From: Pseudomonadota bacterium
Lineage (GTDB): Bacteria; Pseudomonadota; Gammaproteobacteria; Pseudomonadales; Azotimanducaceae
NCBI GenBank assembly: GCA_027621895.1
Contig: JAQCAK010000007.1
Location: 1 to 15,977, forward strand
Reading direction: 5' to 3'
Length of the DNA stretch: 15,977 nucleotides
Of the stretch, positions 6,599 through 13,701 are shown one piece after another (the first letter of the stretch is position 1; every line of letters begins with the position of its first letter). The notes under the pieces are model-generated. The model saw only the letters and a list, made by a program, of their open reading frames with translations, had not been told where the DNA came from and searched no databases. The translations under genes were made by a program, and so were the position numbers.

Positions 6599-6628
6599 TC
6601 AAAAGGTACGCGCAAACATCGTTGATCA
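6596..6628 (+). repeat. TGATCA inverted repeat spanning the atpE stop and atpE-atpF gap
   Basis: TGATCAA at 6596-6602 (containing the atpE stop) is complementary to TTGATCA at 6622-6628, giving a possible seven-pair stem with a 19-base loop. The same hexamer occurs upstream of atpE at 6322-6327. It could be an mRNA processing or stability element around the c-subunit cistron; that role is inferred only from position. Confidence 0.4.
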
Positions 6629-6642
6629 AACCGAGGTGAAAC

Positions 6643-7113
6643 GTGAATATTAATTTGACCATGCTGGGCCAGCTGATTTCTTTCTCGCTGTTCGTGCTGT
6701 TCTGCATGAAGTATGTCTGGCCGCCACTCACCCAGATTATGCGTGAGCGTCAGAAGACCATTGCCGAGGGGCTTGAAAAAGCCGTGGCTGCTGAGCGACA
6801 GCTTGAGCAGGCGAACGAGGCTGCGGACAATGAGCTCGGCGAGGCAAAGCAGCAGGCTGCTGAGTTGATTGCCCAGGCCAGAAGCCGGGCGAACCAGATC
6901 ATCGAAGAAGCCAAGGCCCAGGCCTCAGAAGAAGCCAACCGTATTCTTGAAGGCGCTCAGGCGGACATTGATCAGGAGATCAACCGTGCCAGAGAAGAGC
7001 TCCGAAGCCGGGTGGGTGTTCTGGCTGTCGAGGGTGCTGAGAAAATACTCCAGGCGGAAGTGAATCGCGGTACCCATGAGGCGATGCTGAGCAAGCTGGC
7101 CGCGGAACTCTGA
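6643..7113 (+). CDS. atpF: ATP synthase Fo subunit b
   Basis: Subunit b is the dimeric peripheral stalk that joins the membrane part to the delta subunit on top of F1. The product has 156 residues, the E. coli length. The single N-terminal membrane helix is at about 5-26 (LGQLISFSLFVLFCMKYVWPPL, closely like E. coli), followed by a long charged, alanine-rich coiled coil at about 30-140 and a C-terminal GAEKIL segment that binds delta. The start is GTG 6643, with GAGGTGA at 6633-6639 upstream. It ends three bases before atpH. Nothing is unusual. Confidence 0.97.
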   Translation: MNINLTMLGQLISFSLFVLFCMKYVWPPLTQIMRERQKTIAEGLEKAVAAERQLEQANEAADNELGEAKQQAAELIAQARSRANQIIEEAKAQASEEANRILEGAQADIDQEINRAREELRSRVGVLAVEGAEKILQAEVNRGTHEAMLSKLAAEL

Positions 7114-7116
7114 CCC

Positions 7117-7659
7117 ATGGCTGAAGCTGAAAAATCTACCGTCGCACGACCCTACGCCAGGGCGGCATTCTCCCATGCGCTGGACGTCGCTGATGGCCTG
7201 AACAAGTGGTCGCGGATGCTGGCCATGCTCAGGTCAGCCATTGAGCAGCCGGTGATTCGCCAGGCGCTCGATAATCCGAACCTGTCTGTTGAAGAAGAGA
7301 AGCGGTTGCTCGTTGATCTGATGGGCGACGATCTGAGCGAAGACGGTGCCAATTTTGTCGATATTCTCGCCCAGTATGGGCGACTCATGCTGCTCCCGGA
7401 TGTCTCTGAGCAGTTTGAGCTGTTGAAAGCGAATCACGAAAAAACCATGGAAGTGCAGGTCACCAGTGCGTTTGAAGTCAGCGATGCTGAGAAGAACAAC
7501 CTGGCTGCGGCCCTGGCCAGAAAACTGCAACGCGAAGTCAACATTGAAACGGTAGTTGATGAATCGCTGATTGGCGGCGTCATTATCAAGACTGAAGACA
7601 CGGTCATTGATGATTCTGTCCGTGGCCGTCTTGGAAAACTGACCCAGGCACTTAACTAG
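7117..7659 (+). CDS. atpH: ATP synthase F1 subunit delta
   Basis: Delta links the N termini of the alpha subunits to the b dimer at the top of F1. The product has 180 residues (E. coli 177). The N-terminal six-helix domain begins with the family's ARPYARAAF (about 10-18) and covers roughly 10-110. The C-terminal part contains VTSAFEVSDAEK and the conserved DESLIGGVIIK near 150-160, ending in RLGKLTQAL. ATG 7117 is three bases after the atpF stop with no strong Shine-Dalgarno, so translation is probably coupled. Confidence 0.97.
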   Translation: MAEAEKSTVARPYARAAFSHALDVADGLNKWSRMLAMLRSAIEQPVIRQALDNPNLSVEEEKRLLVDLMGDDLSEDGANFVDILAQYGRLMLLPDVSEQFELLKANHEKTMEVQVTSAFEVSDAEKNNLAAALARKLQREVNIETVVDESLIGGVIIKTEDTVIDDSVRGRLGKLTQALN

Positions 7660-7670
7660 AATTTACACAT

Positions 7671-7682
7671 TCCTTTAAAGGA
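7671..7682 (+). promoter_or_regulatory. Palindrome containing the atpA ribosome-binding site
   Basis: TCCTTTAAAGGA is a perfect 12-base palindrome. Its right half, AAAGGA (7677-7682), is the atpA Shine-Dalgarno eight bases before ATG 7691. TCCT could pair with AGGA over a TTAA loop and mask the site, though only four pairs would form, so any effect would be weak. Confidence 0.45.
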
Positions 7683-7690
7683 AACAGGCA

Positions 7691-9235
7691 ATGCAACAAC
7701 TGAATCCTTCCGAAATTAGCGAGATCATCAAGCAGCGTATAGAAAAGCTGGATGTCTCTTCTGAAGCCAGGAACGAGGGTACGATCGTCAGTGTATCTGA
7801 CGGTATTGTTCGAATTCATGGTCTGGCGGACGTCCAGAACGGTGAAATGATCGAGTTTCCCGGTAATCTGTTTGGATTTGCGCTGAACCTGGAGCGAGAC
7901 TCCGTCGGTGCGGTGGTTCTGGGTGACTACAAGAGTCTCCGGGAAGGCCAGACGGCAAAATGCACCGGGCGAATCCTGGAAGTCCCCACCGGTCCTGAGC
8001 TGCTGGGCCGGGTCGTCGATGCGCTGGGTAATCCAATCGACGGCAAGGGACCAATCGATGCCAAGGTCACCTCTCCCGTTGAGAAGGTTGCCCCTGGTGT
8101 TATTGCGCGAAAGCACGTTGATCAGCCGGTCCAGACAGGGCTCAAGTGTATCGACTCCATGATTCCGGTAGGTCGTGGACAGCGCGAGCTGATTATCGGA
8201 GACCGCCAGACAGGCAAGACTGCGATCGCCATCGACGCAATTATCAACCAGGCGGCTTCCGGCATTAAGTGTGTTTATGTGGCCATCGGCCAGAAGAACT
8301 CTTCGGTTGCCAACGTAGTTCGTACACTGGAAGAGCATGGCGCAATGGAAAACACCATCATTGTGAACGCCAGTGCTTCTGACCCGGCACCCATGCAGTA
8401 CATCTCAGCCTACTCCGGCTGTGCCATGGGCGAATACTTCCGTGACCGGGGTGAAGATGCCCTGATCATCTACGATGACCTGACCAAGCAGGCCTGGGCA
8501 TACCGCCAGGTGTCCTTGCTGCTGCGTCGTCCTCCAGGGCGAGAAGCTTATCCCGGTGACGTATTCTACCTGCACTCACGTCTGCTCGAGCGGGCTGCCC
8601 GGGTTAACGCCGACTATGTGGAGCAGTTCACGAACGGTGAGGTGAAGGGCAAGACCGGTTCACTGACAGCGCTGCCCATCATTGAGACGCAGGCTGGTGA
8701 TGTTTCGGCATTCGTACCGACCAACGTGATTTCGATCACCGATGGTCAGATCTTCCTCGAAACCGACAAGTTTAATGCGGGTGAAAGACCTGCCATGAAC
8801 CCGGGTATCTCTGTATCCCGGGTTGGTGGTGACGCCCAGGTGAAGTTCATGTCAAAGATATCCGGCGGTATCAAGCTTGCGCTCGCCCAGTATCGCGAAC
8901 TGGCTGCTTTCTCGCAGTTTGCGTCTGACCTGGATGAGGCGACCCGACGCCAGCTGGAGCACGGTGCCCGTATTAATGAGCTGATGAAGCAGAAGCAGTA
9001 CGCGCCGATGACTGTTGCCGAGATGGGAGTTGTCCTGTACGCGGCGAATGAAGGTTTTCTGCAGGATGTTGAAGTTGAGAAAGTTCTCGATTTCGAGGCG
9101 GCACTGGTGTCCTACATGAATGCCGAGCATGCTGAGTTCATGGCAGAGGTAAACCGGGATGGTGCCTACAATGATGACGTGATTCAACGCATGCACAAGG
9201 CCATTGAGACCTTCAAGACCAATCACACCTGGTAA
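7691..9235 (+). CDS. atpA: ATP synthase F1 subunit alpha
   Basis: Alpha alternates with beta in the F1 hexamer and carries the non-catalytic nucleotide sites. The product has 514 residues (E. coli 513). The N-terminal beta-barrel covers about 25-95. The Walker A box GDRQTGKT is at 170-177 with Lys176, ALIIYDDLTKQAWAYRQ is at about 257-273, RRPPGREAYPGDVFYLHSR follows at about 279-297, and the arginine finger is Arg377 in VSRVGG (E. coli Arg376). The helical C-terminal domain ends at KTNHTW. ATG 7691 follows AAAGGA at the proper spacing. Confidence 0.99.
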   Translation: MQQLNPSEISEIIKQRIEKLDVSSEARNEGTIVSVSDGIVRIHGLADVQNGEMIEFPGNLFGFALNLERDSVGAVVLGDYKSLREGQTAKCTGRILEVPTGPELLGRVVDALGNPIDGKGPIDAKVTSPVEKVAPGVIARKHVDQPVQTGLKCIDSMIPVGRGQRELIIGDRQTGKTAIAIDAIINQAASGIKCVYVAIGQKNSSVANVVRTLEEHGAMENTIIVNASASDPAPMQYISAYSGCAMGEYFRDRGEDALIIYDDLTKQAWAYRQVSLLLRRPPGREAYPGDVFYLHSRLLERAARVNADYVEQFTNGEVKGKTGSLTALPIIETQAGDVSAFVPTNVISITDGQIFLETDKFNAGERPAMNPGISVSRVGGDAQVKFMSKISGGIKLALAQYRELAAFSQFASDLDEATRRQLEHGARINELMKQKQYAPMTVAEMGVVLYAANEGFLQDVEVEKVLDFEAALVSYMNAEHAEFMAEVNRDGAYNDDVIQRMHKAIETFKTNHTW

Positions 9236-9253
9236 ACAGCTGACGAGATTATT

Positions 9254-10114
9254 ATGGCGAACGCCAAAGAACTTAGGAAACAGATCGGCAGTATCAAGAA
9301 TACGCAGAAGATCACCAGCGCCATGGAAATGGTTGCTGCGAGCAAGATGCGTAAGGTCCAGGAACAGATGGCCAGGGGTCGTCCCTACTCTGACCGGATT
9401 CGTGATGTGATCGGGCACGTGGCGAATGCCTCCCCCGAGTACCGTCACCAGTTCATGGTCCAGCGAGAGGTAAAGCGGGTTGGCTACATTGTGGTTACTA
9501 CCGACAAGGGCCTGTGTGGTGGTTTGAACGTTAACCTGCTGAAAGCCGTGGTTAACGATATCAAGCACAAGGTGGGCGATGGCATCGAGTACGATCTATG
9601 TCTGCTGGGTAACAAGGGTACACAGTTCTTCAGAAGCTACGGCGGCAACGTTGTTGCTGCCAGTAACCATGTTTCCGAAAGACCACAGATCTCGGATCTG
9701 ATCGGCAGCATCAAGGTCATGCTGGATGCGTTTGAGGAAGGCAGGGTCGACAAGATTTACCTGGCCAATAACATTTTTGTAAACACCATGACCCAGACGC
9801 CAACTATTCGGCAGCTGGTTCCCCCGGATGCCATCGAAGACGACAGTATGTCTCATCGCTGGGATTATATTTACGAACCGGACGCTCGTGAGCTGATCGA
9901 AGGCCTGCTAACCCGTTTCATCGAGGCGCAGGTGTACCAGGCTGTGGTGGAAAACGTCGCCTGTGAACAGGCAGCGAAAATGATCGCCATGAAAAACGCA
10001 ACGGACAACGCGGGCGACCTGATTGATGAGCTTCAGCTGATCATGAATAACGCCCGCCAGGCGGCTATTACGCAGGAACTGTCAGAGATTGTAGGTGGCG
10101 CTGCCGCGGTATAG
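9254..10114 (+). CDS. atpG: ATP synthase F1 subunit gamma
   Basis: Gamma is the central shaft that turns inside the alpha-beta hexamer and couples rotation of the c-ring to catalysis. The product has 286 residues (E. coli 287). The N-terminal helix holds the conserved IGSIKNTQKITSAMEMVAASKM (about 11-32), the Rossmann-like core has TTDKGLCGGLN at 82-92, and the C-terminal helix ends in RQAAITQELSEIVGGA, all typical. The Shine-Dalgarno (GAG at 9245-9247) is weak. A gap of 103 bases before atpD is longer than in E. coli. Confidence 0.98.
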   Translation: MANAKELRKQIGSIKNTQKITSAMEMVAASKMRKVQEQMARGRPYSDRIRDVIGHVANASPEYRHQFMVQREVKRVGYIVVTTDKGLCGGLNVNLLKAVVNDIKHKVGDGIEYDLCLLGNKGTQFFRSYGGNVVAASNHVSERPQISDLIGSIKVMLDAFEEGRVDKIYLANNIFVNTMTQTPTIRQLVPPDAIEDDSMSHRWDYIYEPDARELIEGLLTRFIEAQVYQAVVENVACEQAAKMIAMKNATDNAGDLIDELQLIMNNARQAAITQELSEIVGGAAAV

Positions 10115-10217
10115 GGCAGGGAAGAAACGGAAAAATTCAACCGGAAGCAAGTGCTGACGGAACTCGATTCAGGTGTCTCGCCAGACGGGATAAGAGATTT
10201 AGACAGAGGTAAGCAAA

Positions 10218-11594
10218 ATGGGTAGCGGAAAAATCGTATCGGTGATTGGTGCGGTCATTGACGTTGAATTTCCCCGGGAAGAAGTTCCCATGGTATACGA
10301 AGCCCTGAAAATTGATCAGAGCGGTATAACACTGGAAGTTCAGCAGCAGCTGGGTGATGGCGTGGTCAGAACCATTGCCATGGGCTCCTCGGAAGGGATC
10401 GCCAGAGGTCTGACGGTATCCAACACCAACGCGCCGATCTCAGTACCGGTGGGTGAAGCTACCCTGGGTCGTATCATGGACGTACTGGGTGAGCCAATTG
10501 ATGAGAAAGGGCCGATCGGTGAAACCGAACGCATGCCGATTCATCGTAACCCACCTGCATTCGATGAACAGGCTGGTGGCCGCGACCTGCTGGAAACCGG
10601 CGTCAAGGTTATCGATCTGATCTGTCCTTTTGCCAAGGGCGGTAAGGTCGGCCTGTTTGGTGGTGCCGGTGTCGGCAAGACCGTAACCATGCTCGAGCTG
10701 ATCAACAACATTGCCAAGGAGCATGCGGGCCTGTCAGTGTTTGCCGGTGTCGGCGAGAGAACACGGGAAGGTAATGACTTCTACCACGAGATGGCTGAAG
10801 CCGGTGTACTCGACAAGATCGCCATGGTGTTCGGACAGATGAACGAGCCACCCGGAAACAGACTTCGTGTTGCCCTTTCCGGATTGACCATGGCCGAGAA
10901 GTTCCGTGATGACGGCCGGGACGTTCTGCTGTTTGTGGACAATATCTATCGATACACACTTGCGGGTACCGAGGTTTCTGCACTGCTGGGTCGTATGCCT
11001 TCAGCGGTGGGTTACCAGCCGACCCTGGCGGAAGAAATGGGTGTTCTCCAGGAAAGGATTACCACGACCAAGAATGGATCTATCACGTCGGTACAGGCGG
11101 TTTACGTTCCTGCGGATGACTTGACCGACCCATCTCCGGCAACGACTTTTGCTCACCTTGACTCGACTGTGACACTGTCCAGGGATATTGCCGCACTGGG
11201 TATCTACCCGGCTGTTGACCCGCTGGATTCAACATCTCGCCAGCTTGATCCATTGGTTGTTGGTGAGGAGCACTACAATGTGGCACAGGGTGTTCAGAGC
11301 ATTCTGCAGCGCTACAAGGAGCTCAAGGATATTATCGCGATCCTCGGGATGGATGAGCTGTCTGAAGAAGACAAACTGACTGTCTATCGGGCGCGTAAGA
11401 TCAGCCAGTTTTTCTCCCAGCCCATGCACGTGGCAGAGGTCTTCACTGGCCAGCCCGGTGTCTATGTTTCGCTTGCTGATACCATTCGCAGCTTTAAGGG
11501 TATCCTCGACGGCGAATATGATGATCTGCCGGAAGCCGCTTTCAGCATGGTAGGCAGTATCGAACAGGCCATCGAGAAGGCCAAAACCCTGTAA
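10218..11594 (+). CDS. atpD: ATP synthase F1 subunit beta
   Basis: Beta carries the three catalytic sites for ATP synthesis. The product has 458 residues (E. coli 460). The N-terminal barrel is at about 1-75, the Walker A box GGAGVGKT is at 148-155 with Lys154, and GERTREGND at 179-187 contains the catalytic Glu180 and Arg181. The Walker B strand LLFVDNIYR is at about 237-245. The hinge and catch region contains DDLTDPSPATTFAHLD and the C-terminal helical domain has ILGMDELSEEDK. AGAGG at 10205-10209 is a good ribosome-binding site eight bases before ATG 10218. It ends nine bases before atpC. Confidence 0.99.
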   Translation: MGSGKIVSVIGAVIDVEFPREEVPMVYEALKIDQSGITLEVQQQLGDGVVRTIAMGSSEGIARGLTVSNTNAPISVPVGEATLGRIMDVLGEPIDEKGPIGETERMPIHRNPPAFDEQAGGRDLLETGVKVIDLICPFAKGGKVGLFGGAGVGKTVTMLELINNIAKEHAGLSVFAGVGERTREGNDFYHEMAEAGVLDKIAMVFGQMNEPPGNRLRVALSGLTMAEKFRDDGRDVLLFVDNIYRYTLAGTEVSALLGRMPSAVGYQPTLAEEMGVLQERITTTKNGSITSVQAVYVPADDLTDPSPATTFAHLDSTVTLSRDIAALGIYPAVDPLDSTSRQLDPLVVGEEHYNVAQGVQSILQRYKELKDIIAILGMDELSEEDKLTVYRARKISQFFSQPMHVAEVFTGQPGVYVSLADTIRSFKGILDGEYDDLPEAAFSMVGSIEQAIEKAKTL

Positions 11595-11603
11595 GGACTT
11601 CCT

Positions 11604-12026
11604 ATGGCTTCTACAGTTTTGTGCAGTATCGTCAGTGCCGAAGAAGAGATCTTCTCCGGTCAGGTTGAGATGGTGATCGCGTCCGGTACACAGGGCGAAC
11701 TCGGCATTATGCCGGGTCACACACCACTGCTGACCGGTGTCAAATCAGGTCCTGTCCGGTTGATTCTTGAAGGTGGAGCGGAAGAGATTTACTTTGCTTC
11801 CGGCGGGTACCTGGAAGTTCAGCCGACCTCTATCACGATTCTTGCGGATACGGCGCTCAGGGCAGATGACCTTGACGAGGCCGCGGCTGTACAGGCTAAA
11901 CAAAAAGCCGAAAAAGAACTGCAGGACGCGAAAGCAGATATCGATTTTGCACGGGTTGCTGCAGATCTTCAGGAACAGGCGGCCCTCCTCCGCACGATTC
12001 AGAAGATCAGGAACAAAAAGCACTAG
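11604..12026 (+). CDS. atpC: ATP synthase F1 subunit epsilon
   Basis: Epsilon binds gamma and the c-ring and can extend its C-terminal helices to inhibit ATP hydrolysis. The product has 140 residues (E. coli 139). The N-terminal beta-sandwich covers about 1-85 and includes the conserved GELGIMPGHTPLLT near 33-46. The C-terminal helical hairpin, about 90-138, is rich in Ala, Lys and Glu. The ribosome-binding site AAGGA (11593-11597) overlaps the atpD stop. This is the last gene of the atp operon. Confidence 0.98.
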   Translation: MASTVLCSIVSAEEEIFSGQVEMVIASGTQGELGIMPGHTPLLTGVKSGPVRLILEGGAEEIYFASGGYLEVQPTSITILADTALRADDLDEAAAVQAKQKAEKELQDAKADIDFARVAADLQEQAALLRTIQKIRNKKH

Positions 12027-12069
12027 GACGATTTCCCCGGGCAGAAATCACCGGCTCGGCGTCAGCGGT

Positions 12070-12101
12070 ATCGGCCGTGTCAGAACACAGGCTCGGCCGA
12101 T
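12070..12101 (+). terminator. Probable terminator of the atp operon
   Basis: ATCGGCC at 12070-12076 pairs with GGCCGAT at 12095-12101 (seven pairs), and an inner GTGT/ACAC stem (12077-12080 with 12085-12088) closes a four-base loop. It lies 43 bases after the atpC stop. The following CACCTTTATTA is only moderately T-rich, so termination may be partial and glmU-glmS may receive read-through. Confidence 0.55.
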
Positions 12102-12177
12102 CACCTTTATTACCCGCCATCTTCTAAAGCGGCCAGTGGCTGAACAGATTCGTTCTGGCTGATCTAAGCAGGTATCG

Positions 12178-12213
12178 CATTGTCCTGAGTGAATGCACTG
12201 TCGTGAGTGAACC
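12178..12213 (+). repeat. Imperfect 18-bp tandem repeat upstream of glmU
   Basis: The two 18-base units at 12178-12195 and 12196-12213 agree at 14 positions. The core TGTCCTGAGTGAA (12181-12193) recurs as TGTCGTGAGTGAA (12199-12211) with one difference. A spacing of 18 bases, under two helical turns, is compatible with two adjacent regulator-binding sites, but nothing else supports a function. Confidence 0.5.
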
Positions 12214-12232
12214 ACCAGGCGTTTACCCCCTA

Positions 12233-12250
12233 TTGTCACCGAAATGACAA
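12233..12250. promoter_or_regulatory. Candidate operator: inverted repeat upstream of glmU
   Basis: TTGTCA (12233-12238) and TGACAA (12245-12250) are perfect inverted copies around a six-base spacer. This geometry is typical of a dimeric helix-turn-helix regulator site. It lies 77 bases before the glmU start, where an amino-sugar regulator would plausibly bind. No regulator is identified. Confidence 0.4.
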
Positions 12251-12253
12251 CCG

Positions 12254-12273
12254 CCCCTGCTGCTTTTGCGGGG
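12254..12273 (+). other. GC-rich hairpin in the glmU leader
   Basis: CCCC at 12254-12257 can pair with GGGG at 12270-12273, and GC (12259-12260) with GC (12268-12269), around a TGCTTTT loop, with one bulged T. No T-tract follows on either strand, so it is not an intrinsic terminator. It may be part of a structured 5' leader or simply compositional. Confidence 0.3.
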
Positions 12274-12327
12274 GGAGTGGTTCATAGTGTGGGTCTCTGT
12301 TGGTCCTCGGAGTGATAAGTTTTAACG

Positions 12328-13695
12328 ATGCCAGAACAAATCGAAATCTGCGTCCTTGCTGCCGGTGTCGGCAGCCGGATGAAATCTGACAAACCCAAGG
12401 TTCTGCAGACGCTGGCCGGCAGGCCGCTGCTGGACCATCTGCTGGCGACGATCCGGGAGCTTGAGCCGGACGCGGTTCATGTTGTCATTGGCCAGGGTGC
12501 TGACCAGGTACAAGCCGCTTTTTCCAGCCACGCCGACATCCACTGGGTTCATCAGCGAGAACGCCTGGGAACGGGACATGCGGTACAGCAGGCGGCACCC
12601 CACCTGCAGGATGATTCGCGTACGCTGATACTGCTGGGTGATGCGCCGCTGATCAGCACTCAGACGCTTGACGGACTGCTGCAAAGCACCGCGGATCTCA
12701 CGGTTCTGACCGTCGAGATGGATGACCCCTTTAATTACGGTCGAATCATCCGCGAGGCTGATCAGCTGGTTGCCATCATCGAGGAAAAAGATGCGTCGCC
12801 GGCACAACGCCTGATCCGGGAAATCAATACTGGTGTGATGTGCGTCAGGACCCGCCTGCTAAAAGACTGTTTGTCGAAACTCACCAACGATAACGCGCAG
12901 GGTGAATACCTGCTGACAGATATTGTGCAGTTGGCCAATCAGTCGGGTGCCAGCGTCTCTGCGCACAAATCCCACGATCCTGTCGAGGTGACAGGTATCA
13001 ATACCTTTGCCCAACTGGCGGCGCTGGAGAGACAGGTGCAAAAGAATATTGTGAAAGAGCTGATGGATGCCGGCGTTCAGATCATGGACCCGGCGCGCTG
13101 TGATGTTCGAGGCAAACTGACGGCTGGTCGCGGCGTTTTTATTGATATCAACGTCATTTTTGAAGGCGAAGTCATCCTGGGGGATAACGTCAGCATCGGC
13201 CCCAACTGTGTCATCAAGGACTGTTCCATTGGCAGTGGCACGGTGGTGAAAGCCAATTCCGTGCTGGAAGGCGCCCAGGTAGCGGATAACTGTTCCGTGG
13301 GTCCTTTTGCGCGCCTGCGACCGGGCGCAGATCTGGCCGAGGGGGTGGGTATCGGCAACTTTGTGGAGGTCAAAAAGTCCACCCTGGGGAAAGGTGCCAA
13401 GGCTTCTCATCTCGCCTACCTGGGTGATGCCACCATCGGTGCAGGCGTCAACATTGGTGCAGGTACGATCACCTGCAACTATGACGGCGTGAACAAGTGG
13501 CAGACCGAGATTGGTGAGGGGGTTTTCGTCGGATCCAACACGTCGCTGGTTGCCCCGGTCAAAATTGGTGCTGGTGCGACCATCGGCGCCGGCTCCACCA
13601 TCACCAGGGAGGTCGACCCGGATGTACTGGCTGTTGGTCGCGCAAAGCAGATAACGATCAGCAACTGGCAAAGACCCTTCAAAAAGAAGGATTAA
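12328..13695 (+). CDS. glmU: Bifunctional GlmU: GlcN-1-P acetyltransferase and GlcNAc-1-P uridyltransferase
   Basis: GlmU carries out the last two steps to UDP-GlcNAc, the cytoplasmic precursor of peptidoglycan and lipopolysaccharide. The product has 455 residues (E. coli 456). The N-terminal pyrophosphorylase domain (about 1-225) has LAAGVGSRM at 10-18 with Arg17, Lys24 in DKPKVL, the magnesium ligand Asp105 in LGDAPL, and Asn225. The C-terminal left-handed beta-helix (about 250-437) shows hexapeptide repeats and the acetyltransferase His361 in HLAYLGD (E. coli His363). The usual GxGTRM reads GVGSRM, a mild variant. ATG 12328 is the only usable start (an in-frame TAA lies at 12316), but the nearest Shine-Dalgarno (GGAG, 12309-12312) is 15 bases away. 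glmS follows after six bases. Confidence 0.98.
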   Translation: MPEQIEICVLAAGVGSRMKSDKPKVLQTLAGRPLLDHLLATIRELEPDAVHVVIGQGADQVQAAFSSHADIHWVHQRERLGTGHAVQQAAPHLQDDSRTLILLGDAPLISTQTLDGLLQSTADLTVLTVEMDDPFNYGRIIREADQLVAIIEEKDASPAQRLIREINTGVMCVRTRLLKDCLSKLTNDNAQGEYLLTDIVQLANQSGASVSAHKSHDPVEVTGINTFAQLAALERQVQKNIVKELMDAGVQIMDPARCDVRGKLTAGRGVFIDINVIFEGEVILGDNVSIGPNCVIKDCSIGSGTVVKANSVLEGAQVADNCSVGPFARLRPGADLAEGVGIGNFVEVKKSTLGKGAKASHLAYLGDATIGAGVNIGAGTITCNYDGVNKWQTEIGEGVFVGSNTSLVAPVKIGAGATIGAGSTITREVDPDVLAVGRAKQITISNWQRPFKKKD

Positions 13696-13701
13696 GAAAT
13701 C

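Larger units (their letters stand above)
12027..12327. other. Gene-free region between atpC and glmU
   Basis: This 301-base stretch holds no convincing gene; the short frames on both strands have no good ribosome-binding site or recognisable product. It contains the probable atp terminator (12070-12101), an imperfect tandem repeat (12178-12213), a 6-6-6 inverted repeat (12233-12250) and a GC-rich hairpin (about 12254-12273). I could not identify a confident sigma70 promoter for glmU, although CATAGT at 12283-12288 is a weak -10 candidate. Confidence 0.6.

Noticed and set aside
10151..10226. Possible GTG-started short ORF running from the atpG-atpD gap into atpD
   Set aside because: It relies on a GTG start, overlaps the true atpD ribosome-binding site and start, and has no recognisable product.
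12027..13701. glmS ribozyme or riboswitch
   Set aside because: glmS follows glmU by six bases, leaving no room for the ribozyme core, and the leader of glmU shows no such structure. The element is typical of Firmicutes.
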